A stretch of 64,000 nt of DNA, taken from the NCBI GenBank assembly GCA_027924585.1, contig BSBM01002120.1, positions 62,001-126,000 on the forward strand, in the 5' to 3' direction. Position numbers and translations under genes: made by a program. Positions 1 through 10,629 of the stretch are shown here, in pieces (the stretch's first letter is position 1; each line of letters opens with the position of its first letter). The notes under the pieces were generated by a model. That model was given only the letters and a program-made list of their open reading frames with translations. It had not been told where the DNA came from and searched no databases. The stretch is from Larix kaempferi. Lineage: Eukaryota; Streptophyta; Pinopsida; Pinales; Pinaceae.

Positions 1-877
1 GCGTAAAAAGAGAACTTTGAAGTTGGCAAATGAACCATTCTTCTACACGATTTCATTCAGCTGCATAGGTTGTCCAATGGTGTCAGTTAAATCTAAGCCA
101 TGATTATAATCAACAATCAAAAGATGTGCGCAGGTATGTACACTATTTTTTCAATTTATATTATTTCTTGAAATTAAAAAAAAAATGTACACTAACATTT
201 AAGTACACGTACACTAACATTAAAATTTGTTCTTTGTGATTTATCATTTATTGTGTAGGTTTTTTTGGCTTGTTGGGGTCCAAGATATAAATAGATCAAT
301 ACCATATGACGCTAGCACCATACCTCGGTCTAGATATCTTCACTCTATTCAAACAAAATCATTCCAAAACGTGTTTGCATTTGACAGTAGAAAGCAATCA
401 TGCTTTTGTCATATTTGCACTGAAAATGTTGAATCTACAGAAGCTTGTGAAAACATAACAAACAACTACGTAAAAGCTTGGAAACACACAGAGATTAATC
501 CAAAGGAAAAAATGCCACTAGCAAGTGTAGAAGAATTAGAATCAGAAGAAATAGCAATATCATCTGATGGCGATAGAATTTTAGATCTTGTTAGAGAAGG
601 TAATGAACTTACTTGACTTTTAAGTTGATTGTTCATTCTTGTCCATCACCTTATGTGTATAGTCAATTTAATTGATTTAAAAATGCTAACACCAATTGTA
701 ATTTGCGCAGGATATGTTTTCGTTGTGATTGCACCTTTAGACAACAATGAAAATGTGAAATATTATTTGATGCGATGCACTGAAGGAAAGATGAAGTTAT
801 TGAAAGACTACAATGACAACAGATTTACATACGAGAGAGGATCCATTATTTTAAAAGGCTATTTTTTTTTCCAGTAG
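1..877 (+). pseudogene. 3' end of a DDE-type transposase-like gene (copy 1, cut by window edge)
   Basis: Three exon-like blocks (1-135, 259-599, 711-877) with GT-AG introns at 136-258 and 600-710. The protein around FFWLVGVQDINRS, a Cys-containing block, and an acidic stretch ending DLVREG match in order and spacing the 3' part of the better preserved copy at 12463-13982 (FFWEVVDIDRS, then DLVQP). The second intron is at the same place in both copies; the first is absent from the other copy. The reading frame has stops in the first block and breaks near 860, where a T run precedes a frame-shifted match (QDYEP against RDYKP). The catalytic part would lie left of the window. A decayed paralogue, not a working gene. 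Confidence 0.6.
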
Positions 878-1641
878 ACCCATGTGACTAAAAATTATGT
901 CTACTTTCAAGATTATGAACCCGATGTTGTATGTTGTTAGTATAGTCATTTAGTATGTGCATCTTGAATAAGGTTGGTACAAGTTCCATAAAAAAAACAG
1001 TTAAAAACCAAAAAATGAAAACTGTCCATATGTAACCATAAACGGATAATTGAGGATGGCATTCCATTACGATGTTTTTAACTATATATCAAAAATGAAT
1101 AGATTTATGTTTTTGTCCATGTCACAAATATTGTGTACAATATATTTTTTTCATTGAATTTTATGACTATGATCTTGAATGAGAACTAGAATAAGAGTTT
1201 AAATGATTGTATTTTAGCACACTTAAAAATGAATTCAAAAATTATTTGGTAATGAAATTTCTAATAAAAATTGGAAAAAGTTCAAAAATGTTGTATTTCA
1301 GCTAGATGGAATGTTTGTTCTTAATTTGTAATTTCGTGATATAAAGTACTTTATTCGGGTCCCCATATGTCTATTAGACCACTTAAGGGATGAGATAACG
1401 GATATGGCTATCCCCACACTCCGCCCCGAATTTTTACTTTTGATTGATTGATGCTAATGAGAAATCATCGAAAAACCTACTAGAATTTGTATTCATCTAA
1501 TCCATTGAACATGTTACTCTAATGTACTTCGCCATAAAATGATCCATGAATTTTTTTAAAACAAGTTGTTAATCTATATGGTTTTTAAATAAATGATTGT
1601 TGCACAAAGATAATATATCTCTTACATGTAAATTCACATAA
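878..1641. other. AT-rich spacer, no gene seen
   Basis: Lies between the transposase remnant and a hairpin repeat. I see no open frame, RNA gene or repeat structure worth naming here. Confidence 0.5.
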
Positions 1642-1878
1642 CTGAAATCATGGCAAATGGAGGTAACGATCATTTGACTTTTAATCACAAACAACGATTC
1701 CTGGATTGTGAAGCTTATGCTAAATTAGAGCAATGATTATTTACAACAAACCGATAAAAATTCATCGAATTGTTGTCTAAAATTCATTGCTCTAACTTAG
1801 CATAAACTTCACAATCCGGGAATCCTCACTTGTGATTAAAAAAAAAAAATCATTTATCCCCATTTGCCATGATTTCAG
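1642..1878. repeat. MITE-like hairpin (237 bp)
   Basis: The left arm starting CTGAAATCATGGCAAATGG (from 1642) is repeated in inverted orientation ending at 1878. Both arms continue through TTAATCACAA, GGATTGTGAAG and TTAGAGCAATGA with few mismatches, leaving a loop of about 40 bp. This is the shape of a foldback MITE. No convincing target duplication is visible, so the superfamily is unknown. Confidence 0.75.
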
Positions 1879-2039
1879 CGGCATCTAGAGATTCACCAAC
1901 TATAAAGTACTTGAACAATGAACATATATAAGAAACATTTATTAAAAATTGAAATACATATGCAACATCATATCGATCAAATGACCAAAAGATTGAAACT
2001 TTTATCAAACAATTCATAGATTTTCATTCGTAACATTAT

Positions 2040-2745
2040 AAATTGAACCTATTAAAACTTCATATTTCTATCAAAAATTCTTATCATTCCTAACATTCAT
2101 TCATTCTTAAAGATTCATATCAGGTAACATTCTTAAACTTCCTAAAACTTTGGTAACAAATTCATTTCTTAACATTTTAAACTTTGGTAACATTTATTTC
2201 TTAACATTTAAAACCTTCTTTACACTTCCTATTCATTCTTATGATTCAATACTTTTCCAACATTCATTCTTTCCATAACATTCATTATCAACATAACATT
2301 GAATATTTTTAACAAATTCAACATTTCCTAACATTTCCTAATTTTAAATTGCACCTATCAAATGTTCCAAACATTCATTCTTAACATTTTAAACATTCTG
2401 GTGACAATTCCAATTCATTCTTAGGATTCAACACTTTCCCAACATTCATTCTTACCATAACATTCATTCTCAACATAACATTTATTTTTAATATTAATCA
2501 TTTCCCAACTTTAGATTGCACCTATATAAAAAATTTCAAACATGTTCATTCTTAACATTTTAAGAATTCTTGATGCCTCCCATTCATTCTTTCCCAACAT
2601 TCATTCTTACCATAACATTCATTCTCAACATTCAACATTTCCTAACTTTAGATTGCACCTATCAAAATTTCAAAACATTCATTCTTAACATTTTAAACAT
2701 TCATGAAAATCATATTCTAAACATTTTACCAAGTGACAAATATGC
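2040..2745. repeat. Irregular minisatellite built on CATTCATTCTTAACATT
   Basis: The words CATTCATTCTTA, AACATTTTAAAC and GATTGCACCTAT recur many times with variable spacing, alternating with TTTCCTAACATT. The array has no fixed period. It lies just downstream of the last exon of the minus-strand gene ending at 2904. Confidence 0.65.
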
Positions 2746-2903
2746 TAAATAATTAACATGTGTACTCGTATATAATCCAATAAAAAAGTTCATGAACATA
2801 TGAGTTCAATATACATATGTATAATCCAAAAATAAATACCCTCGATGTCCAAAACAACTACAATATATATATAGTTTGGACCACTATCCATAAGTCTGGA
2901 CCA

Positions 2904-4813
2904 CTATATTCCACTAGGACCTTTCCTTGGACCCAAGCCAACCTGCAACATGTATAAAAACAAATTATGAATATCATAAATTATTTAAACAATTTTAAAC
3001 TAAATTAAAAAAACTAAAATATTAAACTTATATATGAAAGAACAATTCAATTATTAAAAAAGCTGTACATCAAATTCTCTGAATGCATGTCCACCACTTT
3101 CTTCCATCGGAGTCTTCCCTTTGGCTCCAAAGGCTCTAAGAGAGCTAAGCTGCAACATGTACGAAAGCAATTTATGAATCCAATAAAGTATTTAAACAAT
3201 TTTAAAATAAATCCAAAAAATATAAAATATTAAACTTATATCAGAGATCAATTCAAGTTAAACAAAATTACCTCGGTGCCAATATCCGCATTCATCAAAG
3301 AACCTACATCTTCACCCCCAATTTCCATATGGTCTCTCCCCTAAAATTTAAATTTTGTTAATGAATAAAACATAGTGGAAGCAAAAAATAAATTAAGCAA
3401 TTAACTTAAAACCAAAACAAGAAAATTAAAATCATTAGCTCACAAGAGATGATAAATCATCTAAAAAGTTCGATTCTAAAGAAACCTGCATGGATAAGTC
3501 AAATTAACAATAAGATACATTGATATTTATTAAAATTCAAAAAAAAATATAAAATATCAAGTTCAAGCATAAATATTATAATAAAAATACCACTCTAAGA
3601 TGCTCTTCATTTTGACTAGTGGAGACTTGAAAATTATGTGCATTCAACATTCTAGAAAACTGCAAACAAAATACATTTGCTTAATGTACTTATTACTATA
3701 TAACAAAAAATTCAATTCAAAATGAATAAAAGATCAAATAAATTGTCATATCATAATCAACAAACCTCTCCCATACTCGATGTGTCATTGGATAACACAT
3801 CTGAAGCTATGTGGTGACAAGACTTGGCTTAATCCCTAAGATCGTCGATGCTCAATCCATCTACCTCATCATTCATTTTGTAAACAAACTTTTGACGGAT
3901 AGTAGCACGAGCCCACTCTCGACCCAATTCCACTTCTACTCCAACAAGAGCTGATGCTAAACCATCACCAACAAAATCCCTTGCGGTTGTCCCAAGTTGG
4001 GATGTGGGCTCCATCTTCGATCTTAATGCCACAACCCTAGGTGGGAGAGGTATCTCGGGTGGAGGTCGAAGAGTTATAGGGTCTCTAAGAGCACCTTTTC
4101 GATTATATATTCGACCCTTTCCAACTCCATAAAATTCAGAAGGAATATCAGTATAGTTTGGCTTCATACCTAAAAAAACTTCGCATAGAAAAATCTAGCA
4201 AAATCATTAGGAACCTCATCATTCCATGGAAATCGACCATAAGCTGCAAGGAACCGATCATATATTAGATGTGCAATTTCAGGATGCTTGAAATATTGCA
4301 CTTTCAACATTTTTTGCTTAAAGCCTTCTTTGAAATTAAACATTGAATTGGCCTGTTTTTTGGTCACTCTCTCCTTCACAACCTCCCACTTGTCTGGACC
4401 CATAACTTGTTCCCTTCGCCTCTGCATCAAATGAACAAAACCATTCGTAGTTGGTCCGAGTTCCTCATATGCATCAATGAATTTTTGCAATGACCCCAAA
4501 ACAATCTCTAGACTTTGTCTGCTCTCTGGAGGGAGATCCAAAGTATAAAGATCATTGTTCAACCTATCGTAGTGGGATCTACAACTTTCAAGGATAGTTT
4601 GTTGCACAATACCTTTAGATGGAAACTAATCAGGTAAATCAGACAGATAAGTTGATATGGGTGTACAACCCTCAGCTAGTGGAACATATGTCATCCTAGC
4701 TCTAGGAGGAGCTTCAGGACCGTGCTCTACACCTACACCTATTCCATCATCTACAATCCTATATTGATATTCCTCCCGCTCTGTAGAATTACGCACATCT
4801 TCTGAACCTCGCT
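2904..4813 (-). pseudogene. Main body of a gene split by the TTAA element (exons 2 onward)
   Basis: Minus strand. Exon 2 starts at 4813 after a CAG acceptor and reads RGSEDVRNSTEREEYQY; it is open to a TAG at 4628-4626, continues in the same frame (ILESCRSHYDRLNNDLY) to a frame break at a seven-T run near 4172, then is open again to 3829. Short exons follow: 3659-3591, 3485-3444, 3340-3272, 3149-3069 and a last one at 2942-2904 (coding GPRKGPSGI then stop). All but the last have GT-AG borders and lengths divisible by three. The protein is not recognised; it is rich in charged residues and Pro. Its first exon is at 24612-24399 across the inserted element. Strings of phase-0 exons also mark the gene at 22159-20030 and the CACTA TnpA-like gene, so I infer a transposon accessory gene, now decayed. 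Confidence 0.6.
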
Positions 4814-4842
4814 CTGCTTCAAATATAACCGGATTCAAGTGT

Positions 4843-4846
4843 TTAA
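4843..4846. repeat. TTAA target site, left flank
   Basis: TTAA immediately precedes the GGGT terminus of the 19.5-kb element; the same four bases follow its other end at 24327-24330. Confidence 0.75.
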
Positions 4847-4894
4847 GGGTCAGTGCAAGCTAATGAGGGTCACTTTTGGCGCGTTAGATGCAAT
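4847..4894 (+). repeat. Left terminal inverted repeat of the TTAA element
   Basis: Begins GGGTCAGTGCAAG and contains ATGAGGGTCACTT and TAGATGCAAT. Pairs with 24288-24326 on the other strand, with a 10-base insertion (4876-4885 region) unique to this side. Confidence 0.8.
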
Positions 4895-5814
4895 AGAAAA
4901 CTGAAAAAGCAGGAATCCCTCAACTTACTTGGATTTTTTGAGATACTTATGCAAAATATCTTGCATTGAGTAAAAAAGATGAAATGTAGGAAATTGAATC
5001 ACGTTTCTGAATATATAACTTTTATGTATTGAAAATTTGCATAGCTATGTCAAGTTTCATTTCTCCTAACAGACACTTTTTATTTTTCAGGCAAATGATA
5101 AGGTATATGTTTTTGTGGGTAGAGCCTTTGAGGGCCTAAATGATGGAATCAAGCTACACAAATCGGCATGCATGTAGAGAACACATAGCACTTATGCGCC
5201 ATTATTTTTTGAAAATTAAATTAGTAATTTTATAATTTTTTTATAATTGTCTAAGTGATCAAACCTCAAAAATAGTACCTCTTTTGTGGGTAGAGCCTTT
5301 GAAGGTCTTAATGCAAAAATCTTGAAATGGATTTTTCCTAGAACGTGGAGGTTAGTGTCCTCTTGCGCACCATACAATTTTCTTTTGAAATGATTGAGAA
5401 TTGAAAAAGTTATGGAAGAAACACTAACATTGTGTTTCACGAGTTAAGGAGGTAGGACATAAAATAAATTGAAAGAAAATAGGAAAAATTAATATTTCAA
5501 AATAAATGTTACATATTTGGAATCTGTAGAAAAAATTCTATTTGTGTCTGAGATTTCGTAAAAAATGACTCTGTGTAGCATATTGTAACGAGTGGCTAAG
5601 CACAAGCTTCTCCAGAAACTCAAAGAAATACCCAATTAACTTTGGTTTTTCATTAACATAGCATAGGTTTGGAATTACCAAAGCAAACTCCAAAGCATAC
5701 ACATAGAATTATTGTTGACATGTGAGCATGTGACTCGGCCTGGTTTAGGCTCTATAAAACACGAGTGTGTTCTGTTTAAATTCAAAAATATTGTCACGCT
5801 TTTAGATGTACATA
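4895..5814. other. Inner flank of the TTAA element, no gene seen
   Basis: About 0.9 kb without a supportable coding region. GTGGGTAGAGCCTTTGA occurs twice (near 5117 and 5285), hinting at a diverged local duplication. Confidence 0.45.
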
Positions 5815-5905
5815 ACACGCTCGCATTATATAACTACATAATGCGTACGCATTATATAACTACATAACGCGTACACGTTATATAGTTAAAAAACGCGCTC
5901 GCGTT
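5815..5905. repeat. Left subterminal palindrome cluster (GCGTACGC type)
   Basis: Three to four copies of a palindromic core (AATGCGTACGCATT, ACGCGTACACGTT, ACGCGCTCGCGTT) separated by ATATAACTACATA. The same cores and spacer recur at 24100-24175 near the other end and, more diverged, at 10077-10160. Subterminal palindromes of this sort are transposase binding sites in other plant DNA transposons; that role here is inferred. Confidence 0.7.
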
Positions 5906-5929
5906 ATGCAAATCATAAAATACATGTTT

Positions 5930-6413
5930 AATACTTGAGAAAGAGGGGGTGTGGAAGACTCAAGGGAATTTTTGCTTAATATTTGAGAAGGGGTGGGGAA
6001 GGGTCAAGGGAATCTATGGTTAATATTTAATAGGGGTGGGAAAGGGTCAAGGGTTTAGAAGGATGTTGGAAGCTTGAGTGGGGAGAGATGAAGGGAATGA
6101 GAACATGATGGGATACGAGGAGTGAAGGGAAGTGGAGCTTCAGAGCACTATTAGGAGCAGAATAGGTTCTAAAGAGGTATAGGGTTAGAAGTTGAAAGTG
6201 AGACTTCAGTGACAAGGGGGAATGGATGGAGGCAAGGGGGATGTGAGAGAGAAATAAAGAATACAAGGGGGGGGAGACATAGAGCGAGGGAAGTAGAGGG
6301 ATAATGGGGAGGAATGGATTTGGAGGGAGTGAGAGATAGATGGGGATAGAACGAAATAAAGAGATAGGAAGGGAGGGACAGAAAGTGTTGGTGGGAGACA
6401 TGCAGGGAGTGGT

Positions 6414-6459
<46 letters not shown>

Positions 6460-6689
6460 GGGAAGGGACATAAAGTGTGTGTGAGAGAGGGAGTGATGGA
6501 GATATTGGGATAGGTTGAGGGAAAGATAACATGAGGGAGGGATAGAAGGTGAGAGAGAGACAGGCGATGAGAGAGGGAGGGAGAGAAGGTAGGGTGAGTG
6601 ATGGAGGGATAAAGGTGGAGATAGATGTGGATGGAGGGGGGATGGGTTTGAGAATGGAAAGGGACATAATGTGTGTGTATGTGTGTGTG

Positions 6690-6725
<36 letters not shown>

Positions 6726-6760
6726 TTGGGGAGAGAGAGACTAGAGGGAGTTGTGAGCAT
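5930..6760. repeat. Polypurine tract with (GA)n microsatellites
   Basis: Over 800 bases are almost all A and G on the plus strand, with pure (GA)n runs at about 6420-6456 and 6690-6722. Long open frames here on either strand encode only low-complexity Ser/Leu/Pro or Arg/Glu sequence and are composition artefacts. Confidence 0.85.
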
Positions 6761-7579
6761 CATATTCTCCATCAGCATCATATTCATCATCATCATCATC
6801 TTCATGACCATCATCATCATCATCATCATCAACATCTTCATCGTCATCACCATCATCATCATCATCATCATATTACTCATCAAATCAACATCTCCATCAT
6901 CATCATCATCATCTTCTGAACATCATCATGATCATCATCTAAACATCACCATCACCATCATCATCAACATCTTCATCATCATCACCATCACCATCATCAT
7001 CAAAATCTTCATCGTCATCACCATCACCATCACCATCACCATCACCATCACCATCACCATCTTCATCATCATTATCATCTCTAGATTCCCCATCAACATC
7101 AACATCAACATCTCCATCATCATCATCTTCTTCATCATCATCATCTTCATCACCACCATCATCATCATCAACATCTTCATCATCATCACCATTATCACCA
7201 TCATATTCCTTGAATCAGATCAACATCTCCATCATGTCACCATCATCTTCATCATCATCATCATCTGAACATCACCATCGCCATCACCATCATCATCAAC
7301 ATCTTCATCATCATTACCATCACCATCATCATGAACATCTTCATCGTCATCACCATCATCATCATCATCATCATTGGCATTTGTAGGTTCCTCATCAACA
7401 TCTCCATCATCATCATCTTCATCACCATCATCATCAGCATCAACATATTCATCATCATCACCATAATCATCATCTTCATCATCATCAGATCAACATCTTC
7501 ATCATCATCATCTTCTTCATCATCTTCACCATCATCATCATCATCATCATCATCTTCATCGCCATCTCCATCATCTTCA
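6761..7579. repeat. (CAT)n trinucleotide repeat block, left part
   Basis: Imperfect CAT/TCA repeats with interspersed CTTCAT and CACCAT runs. The block is interrupted at 7580 by an LTR and resumes at 9024. Apparent His-, Ser-, Ile- or Met-rich ORFs across it are artefacts. Confidence 0.9.
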
Positions 7580-9023
7580 TGTAATATCCCATTCTGACTC
7601 TTAGGATGTATTAGCATTTAATGTAAATAATGTGTACATGTGATGTATGTTTTCCTAGCATGGAGCTCAAGGCCAAGGCCCCGCTAGTGAAAGCCTGAAT
7701 TTTGATTTAAAAGGCAAGCATTGATATTTTGATGCCCATGTGCTCTTAAGCCATGGAAATTGTAAAAATGATGTAACTAAACATCATGCAATATAAAATC
7801 CCAAGACTGGCTATGGAGGCAACGAATGAGAAGGGGCCACGTGTATCCACTAGGGAGTGGTGAGGGGGCTATGGGATGGAACCATAGGCTGCCATATGTC
7901 ATTATGAGAACCCATTGACTTCCCTAGATGACATTTATGCCTGTTGTAGGGAAGTGGTTGAGATGTCAGCCCATGGCTTCAATGGAGCATGGGCAGCCCT
8001 GAAATTCGTATGGGTAGGTAATGAGCTCTATTTTCTTGTGCAAGAAGTCACTCAACCTCAGGGAAAGTTGCTTCTTCCTCATCCCCATTCCATGGTGAAA
8101 GAACCCATCATCATTTTCGATCCAAAAATGAGTTCCCAACAGTGAGCAAAAACCAGAAATCGCAACATGGAATGAACCCACGTTTTGGGAAGCCAAAAAC
8201 GCCCAGAATGGGTATTGGACAGTGAAATCCAATGGGGGATCCATTGGTATGAGCCTTGGGGCGAATTTGGGAGCAATAGCTACCCCAAAATCCATGGAAA
8301 AACCCAGTTTTAACTGCCCAGAAAATCAGTGACGGATTTGGGGTTATTTGTGACAGAGTTGTGAGAAATCCAAGAGTGGATGTATGAAAAGAGGGTGGGA
8401 TTGCTGAGTCCAGCTTGAAGTGTATGTGGCTTTGGGATTGAGATCAGTGGAATATCATCCTCTCCCATCTCCTATTGTATGCTTGAAAAACCCAACTGTG
8501 TGTTGGCTTAGCATGGCTGTTTGAGTGAAACCCTGACTGTGAGTGAGCCATCTAGTTCCTCCTTAGTGGATACACATCCCAGCTCGGGGGTGATCTCTCA
8601 GCTGAAAGAATATAGGCTGGACAGAGATTTATGGTTGGGTGGAACGTTGCTCTCACGTATCCAGTCGTTGGACATTTGCGTTGCAAGATAAGTATTCTTC
8701 GTGGATTAAATTATATACATTCTGTGTTCTACAATGTGCTAAATATGAATATTATTTATTCATGAGGTTGAAATTGAAATGAAGTTTGTGCATAGCATAA
8801 GAATGGGATTAAATCCCTGCATATGGAATCATCTTCTGTTTGTGCTTATGTGTGTTGTTATGTTTAATTCCGCTATGTTTTATTGAAGTTTGCATCTGTA
8901 TAGAGAAGTTTTTAATTGTTATGAATTTTATGAGTTAAAGACTTGGGGCTAAGTCTACCAAAAGCCCCTGTGTGTTGTTGATGTTTCCTTCCCTACAATT
9001 GAATGAGAGAAGGGGACATTACA
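7580..9023. mobile_element. Solo LTR (1444 bp) with 5-bp target duplication
   Basis: Begins TGTAATATCCC and ends GGGGACATTACA, i.e. TG...CA with short inverted ends typical of plant LTRs. CTTCA lies on both sides (7575-7579 and 9024-9028) inside the continuing CAT repeat. No gag or pol coding is present between the ends, so it is a lone LTR left by LTR-LTR recombination. Which internal region it came from cannot be told. Confidence 0.85.
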
Positions 9024-9598
9024 CTTCAACATCTCCATCATCATCACCATCACCATCATCATCATCTTCATGACCATAAACATCTTCATCATCATCACCA
9101 TCAACATCATCATCATCATCATCACCATCAGCATCATCATCAAAATCTTCATCGTCATCACCATCACCATCACCATCACCATCACCATTGTCATCTCTAG
9201 GTTCCCCATCAACACAACATATCCATCATCATCATATTCTTCATTATCATCATCTTCATCACCACCATCATCATCATCGACATCTTCATCATCATCACCA
9301 TCATCATCATCATCTTCCTCATCAGATCAACATCTCCATCATGTCACCATCATTTTCATCATAATCATCATCATCCGAACATCACCATCACCATCATCAT
9401 CAACATCTTCATCATCATCACCATCATATTCATCATCATCACCATCATCTTCGTCAACATCATCATCTTTATCATCTTCATCTGCATCATGATCATCTTC
9501 ATTGTCATCACCCTCCTCCTCATCATCATCTTTATCATCTTCATCTGCATCATGATCATCCTCATTGTCATCACCCTCCTCCTCATCATCATCTTGTG
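9024..9598. repeat. (CAT)n trinucleotide repeat block, right part
   Basis: Continues the block of 6761-7579 after the solo LTR. Near 9450-9590 a longer unit of about 63 bp (TTTATCATCTTCATCTGCAT) is duplicated in tandem. A short CAT relic also survives at 14386-14450. Confidence 0.9.
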
Positions 9599-10076
9599 CA
9601 CTTATGCACTTAGGGATTAATGTTTAGAAGAGGGTCTAAAGGCCTTTATGGGGGAGGGGCTCTAGGAACAAGGTAAGACCGAGAGGGCAGGGGGGAGGGA
9701 TAAAGGCGTAGAGGGTTAGTGATTAAGGGAGAAGAAGGGAGAGAGTGCTATAGGGAGGGATAATGACGAAGATAAAGAGAAGGTGGAGAGATGGAGAGTG
9801 GGGTGGTAGGGACATGGCTGGAGTAAGGGAGATAAAGAAACATGAAAGAAACATGTAAGGAGGGATGTAGGGAGAATGAGGGACATATATTTAGAAAGAG
9901 ATAGGGGATATTTAGGGATTATTGGGAGAGAGCTAGGGGGTATTAAACCATATAAAACATTTGTCCCCACACTAAAAACATTTGTTTTGTATGTAACCAT
10001 ATAAATTATTAGTTTTCTTTTGATTTTGTTCGTTGCCCTAGCCATGCACCTAACCTATTTATTGTGCTTGAAAATA
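9599..10076. other. Purine-rich spacer
   Basis: G/A-rich on plus, resembling 5930-6760 in composition (GGGAGAGA and AGGGAGGGATAA words). No gene seen. Confidence 0.5.
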
Positions 10077-10160
10077 TCGCATACGCATTTTTGCACTACA
10101 TATCATGCACACGTTTTTGCTTTATATAAAGCGTGCGCATTTTGTAACTCCATAAACAGT
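10077..10160. repeat. Internal, diverged copy of the GCGTACGC palindrome cluster
   Basis: Contains CGCATACGCATTTTTGCACTACAT, broken up as CGCATACGCATT and GCGTGCGCATTTTGTAACTCC. It resembles the two subterminal clusters and lies about 470 bp upstream of the transposase gene start, so it may mark an old element end or a promoter-proximal binding site. Confidence 0.5.
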
Positions 10161-10629
10161 GGACTGTCCATGTCCGAGAGCAACTTCACTCTGTCCGAGC
10201 CAAAACAACACTCCCATGATTTTTCGAACAGCACGAACCCGCCATTGGAAATTCTCACACTCTACACTAACTCCATCATTATTTTTTTTATGCAGGTGCA
10301 GCATTGAGGACATCTTTCATGGTTTCTCAATGTGGTGTTGGGTTATATGGCCATATTTGAAAAAGATAATCAGCAATCTTGAAGAATATCCAATTGAATA
10401 ACACCAAATATAAGGCCTTTGAAAGATTCATTTTGCCTATATTTGAGGAGCACACAAGATAAGATATCAAGCTTCAAGACCATTTCATGGTGATGGTGGA
10501 TATACACAAGTGTACAAGAGAATCAAAGATCCCAAACAATTTATGATTTAACTTCCATTTGCTTATTATTGAAGAGCTTGTAAATGAGGAGCAACAAAAA
10601 CAAACTATATTGAATTGATCATTGTGGTG

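Noticed and set aside
6027-7617. Long open frames on both strands (Ser/Leu/Pro-rich, Met-rich, His-rich)
   Set aside because: They are produced by the purine tract and CAT repeats; all frames are open because the repeat lacks stop codons.
8955-9601. Met-, His- and Ser-rich open frames
   Set aside because: Same cause: CAT trinucleotide repeat.
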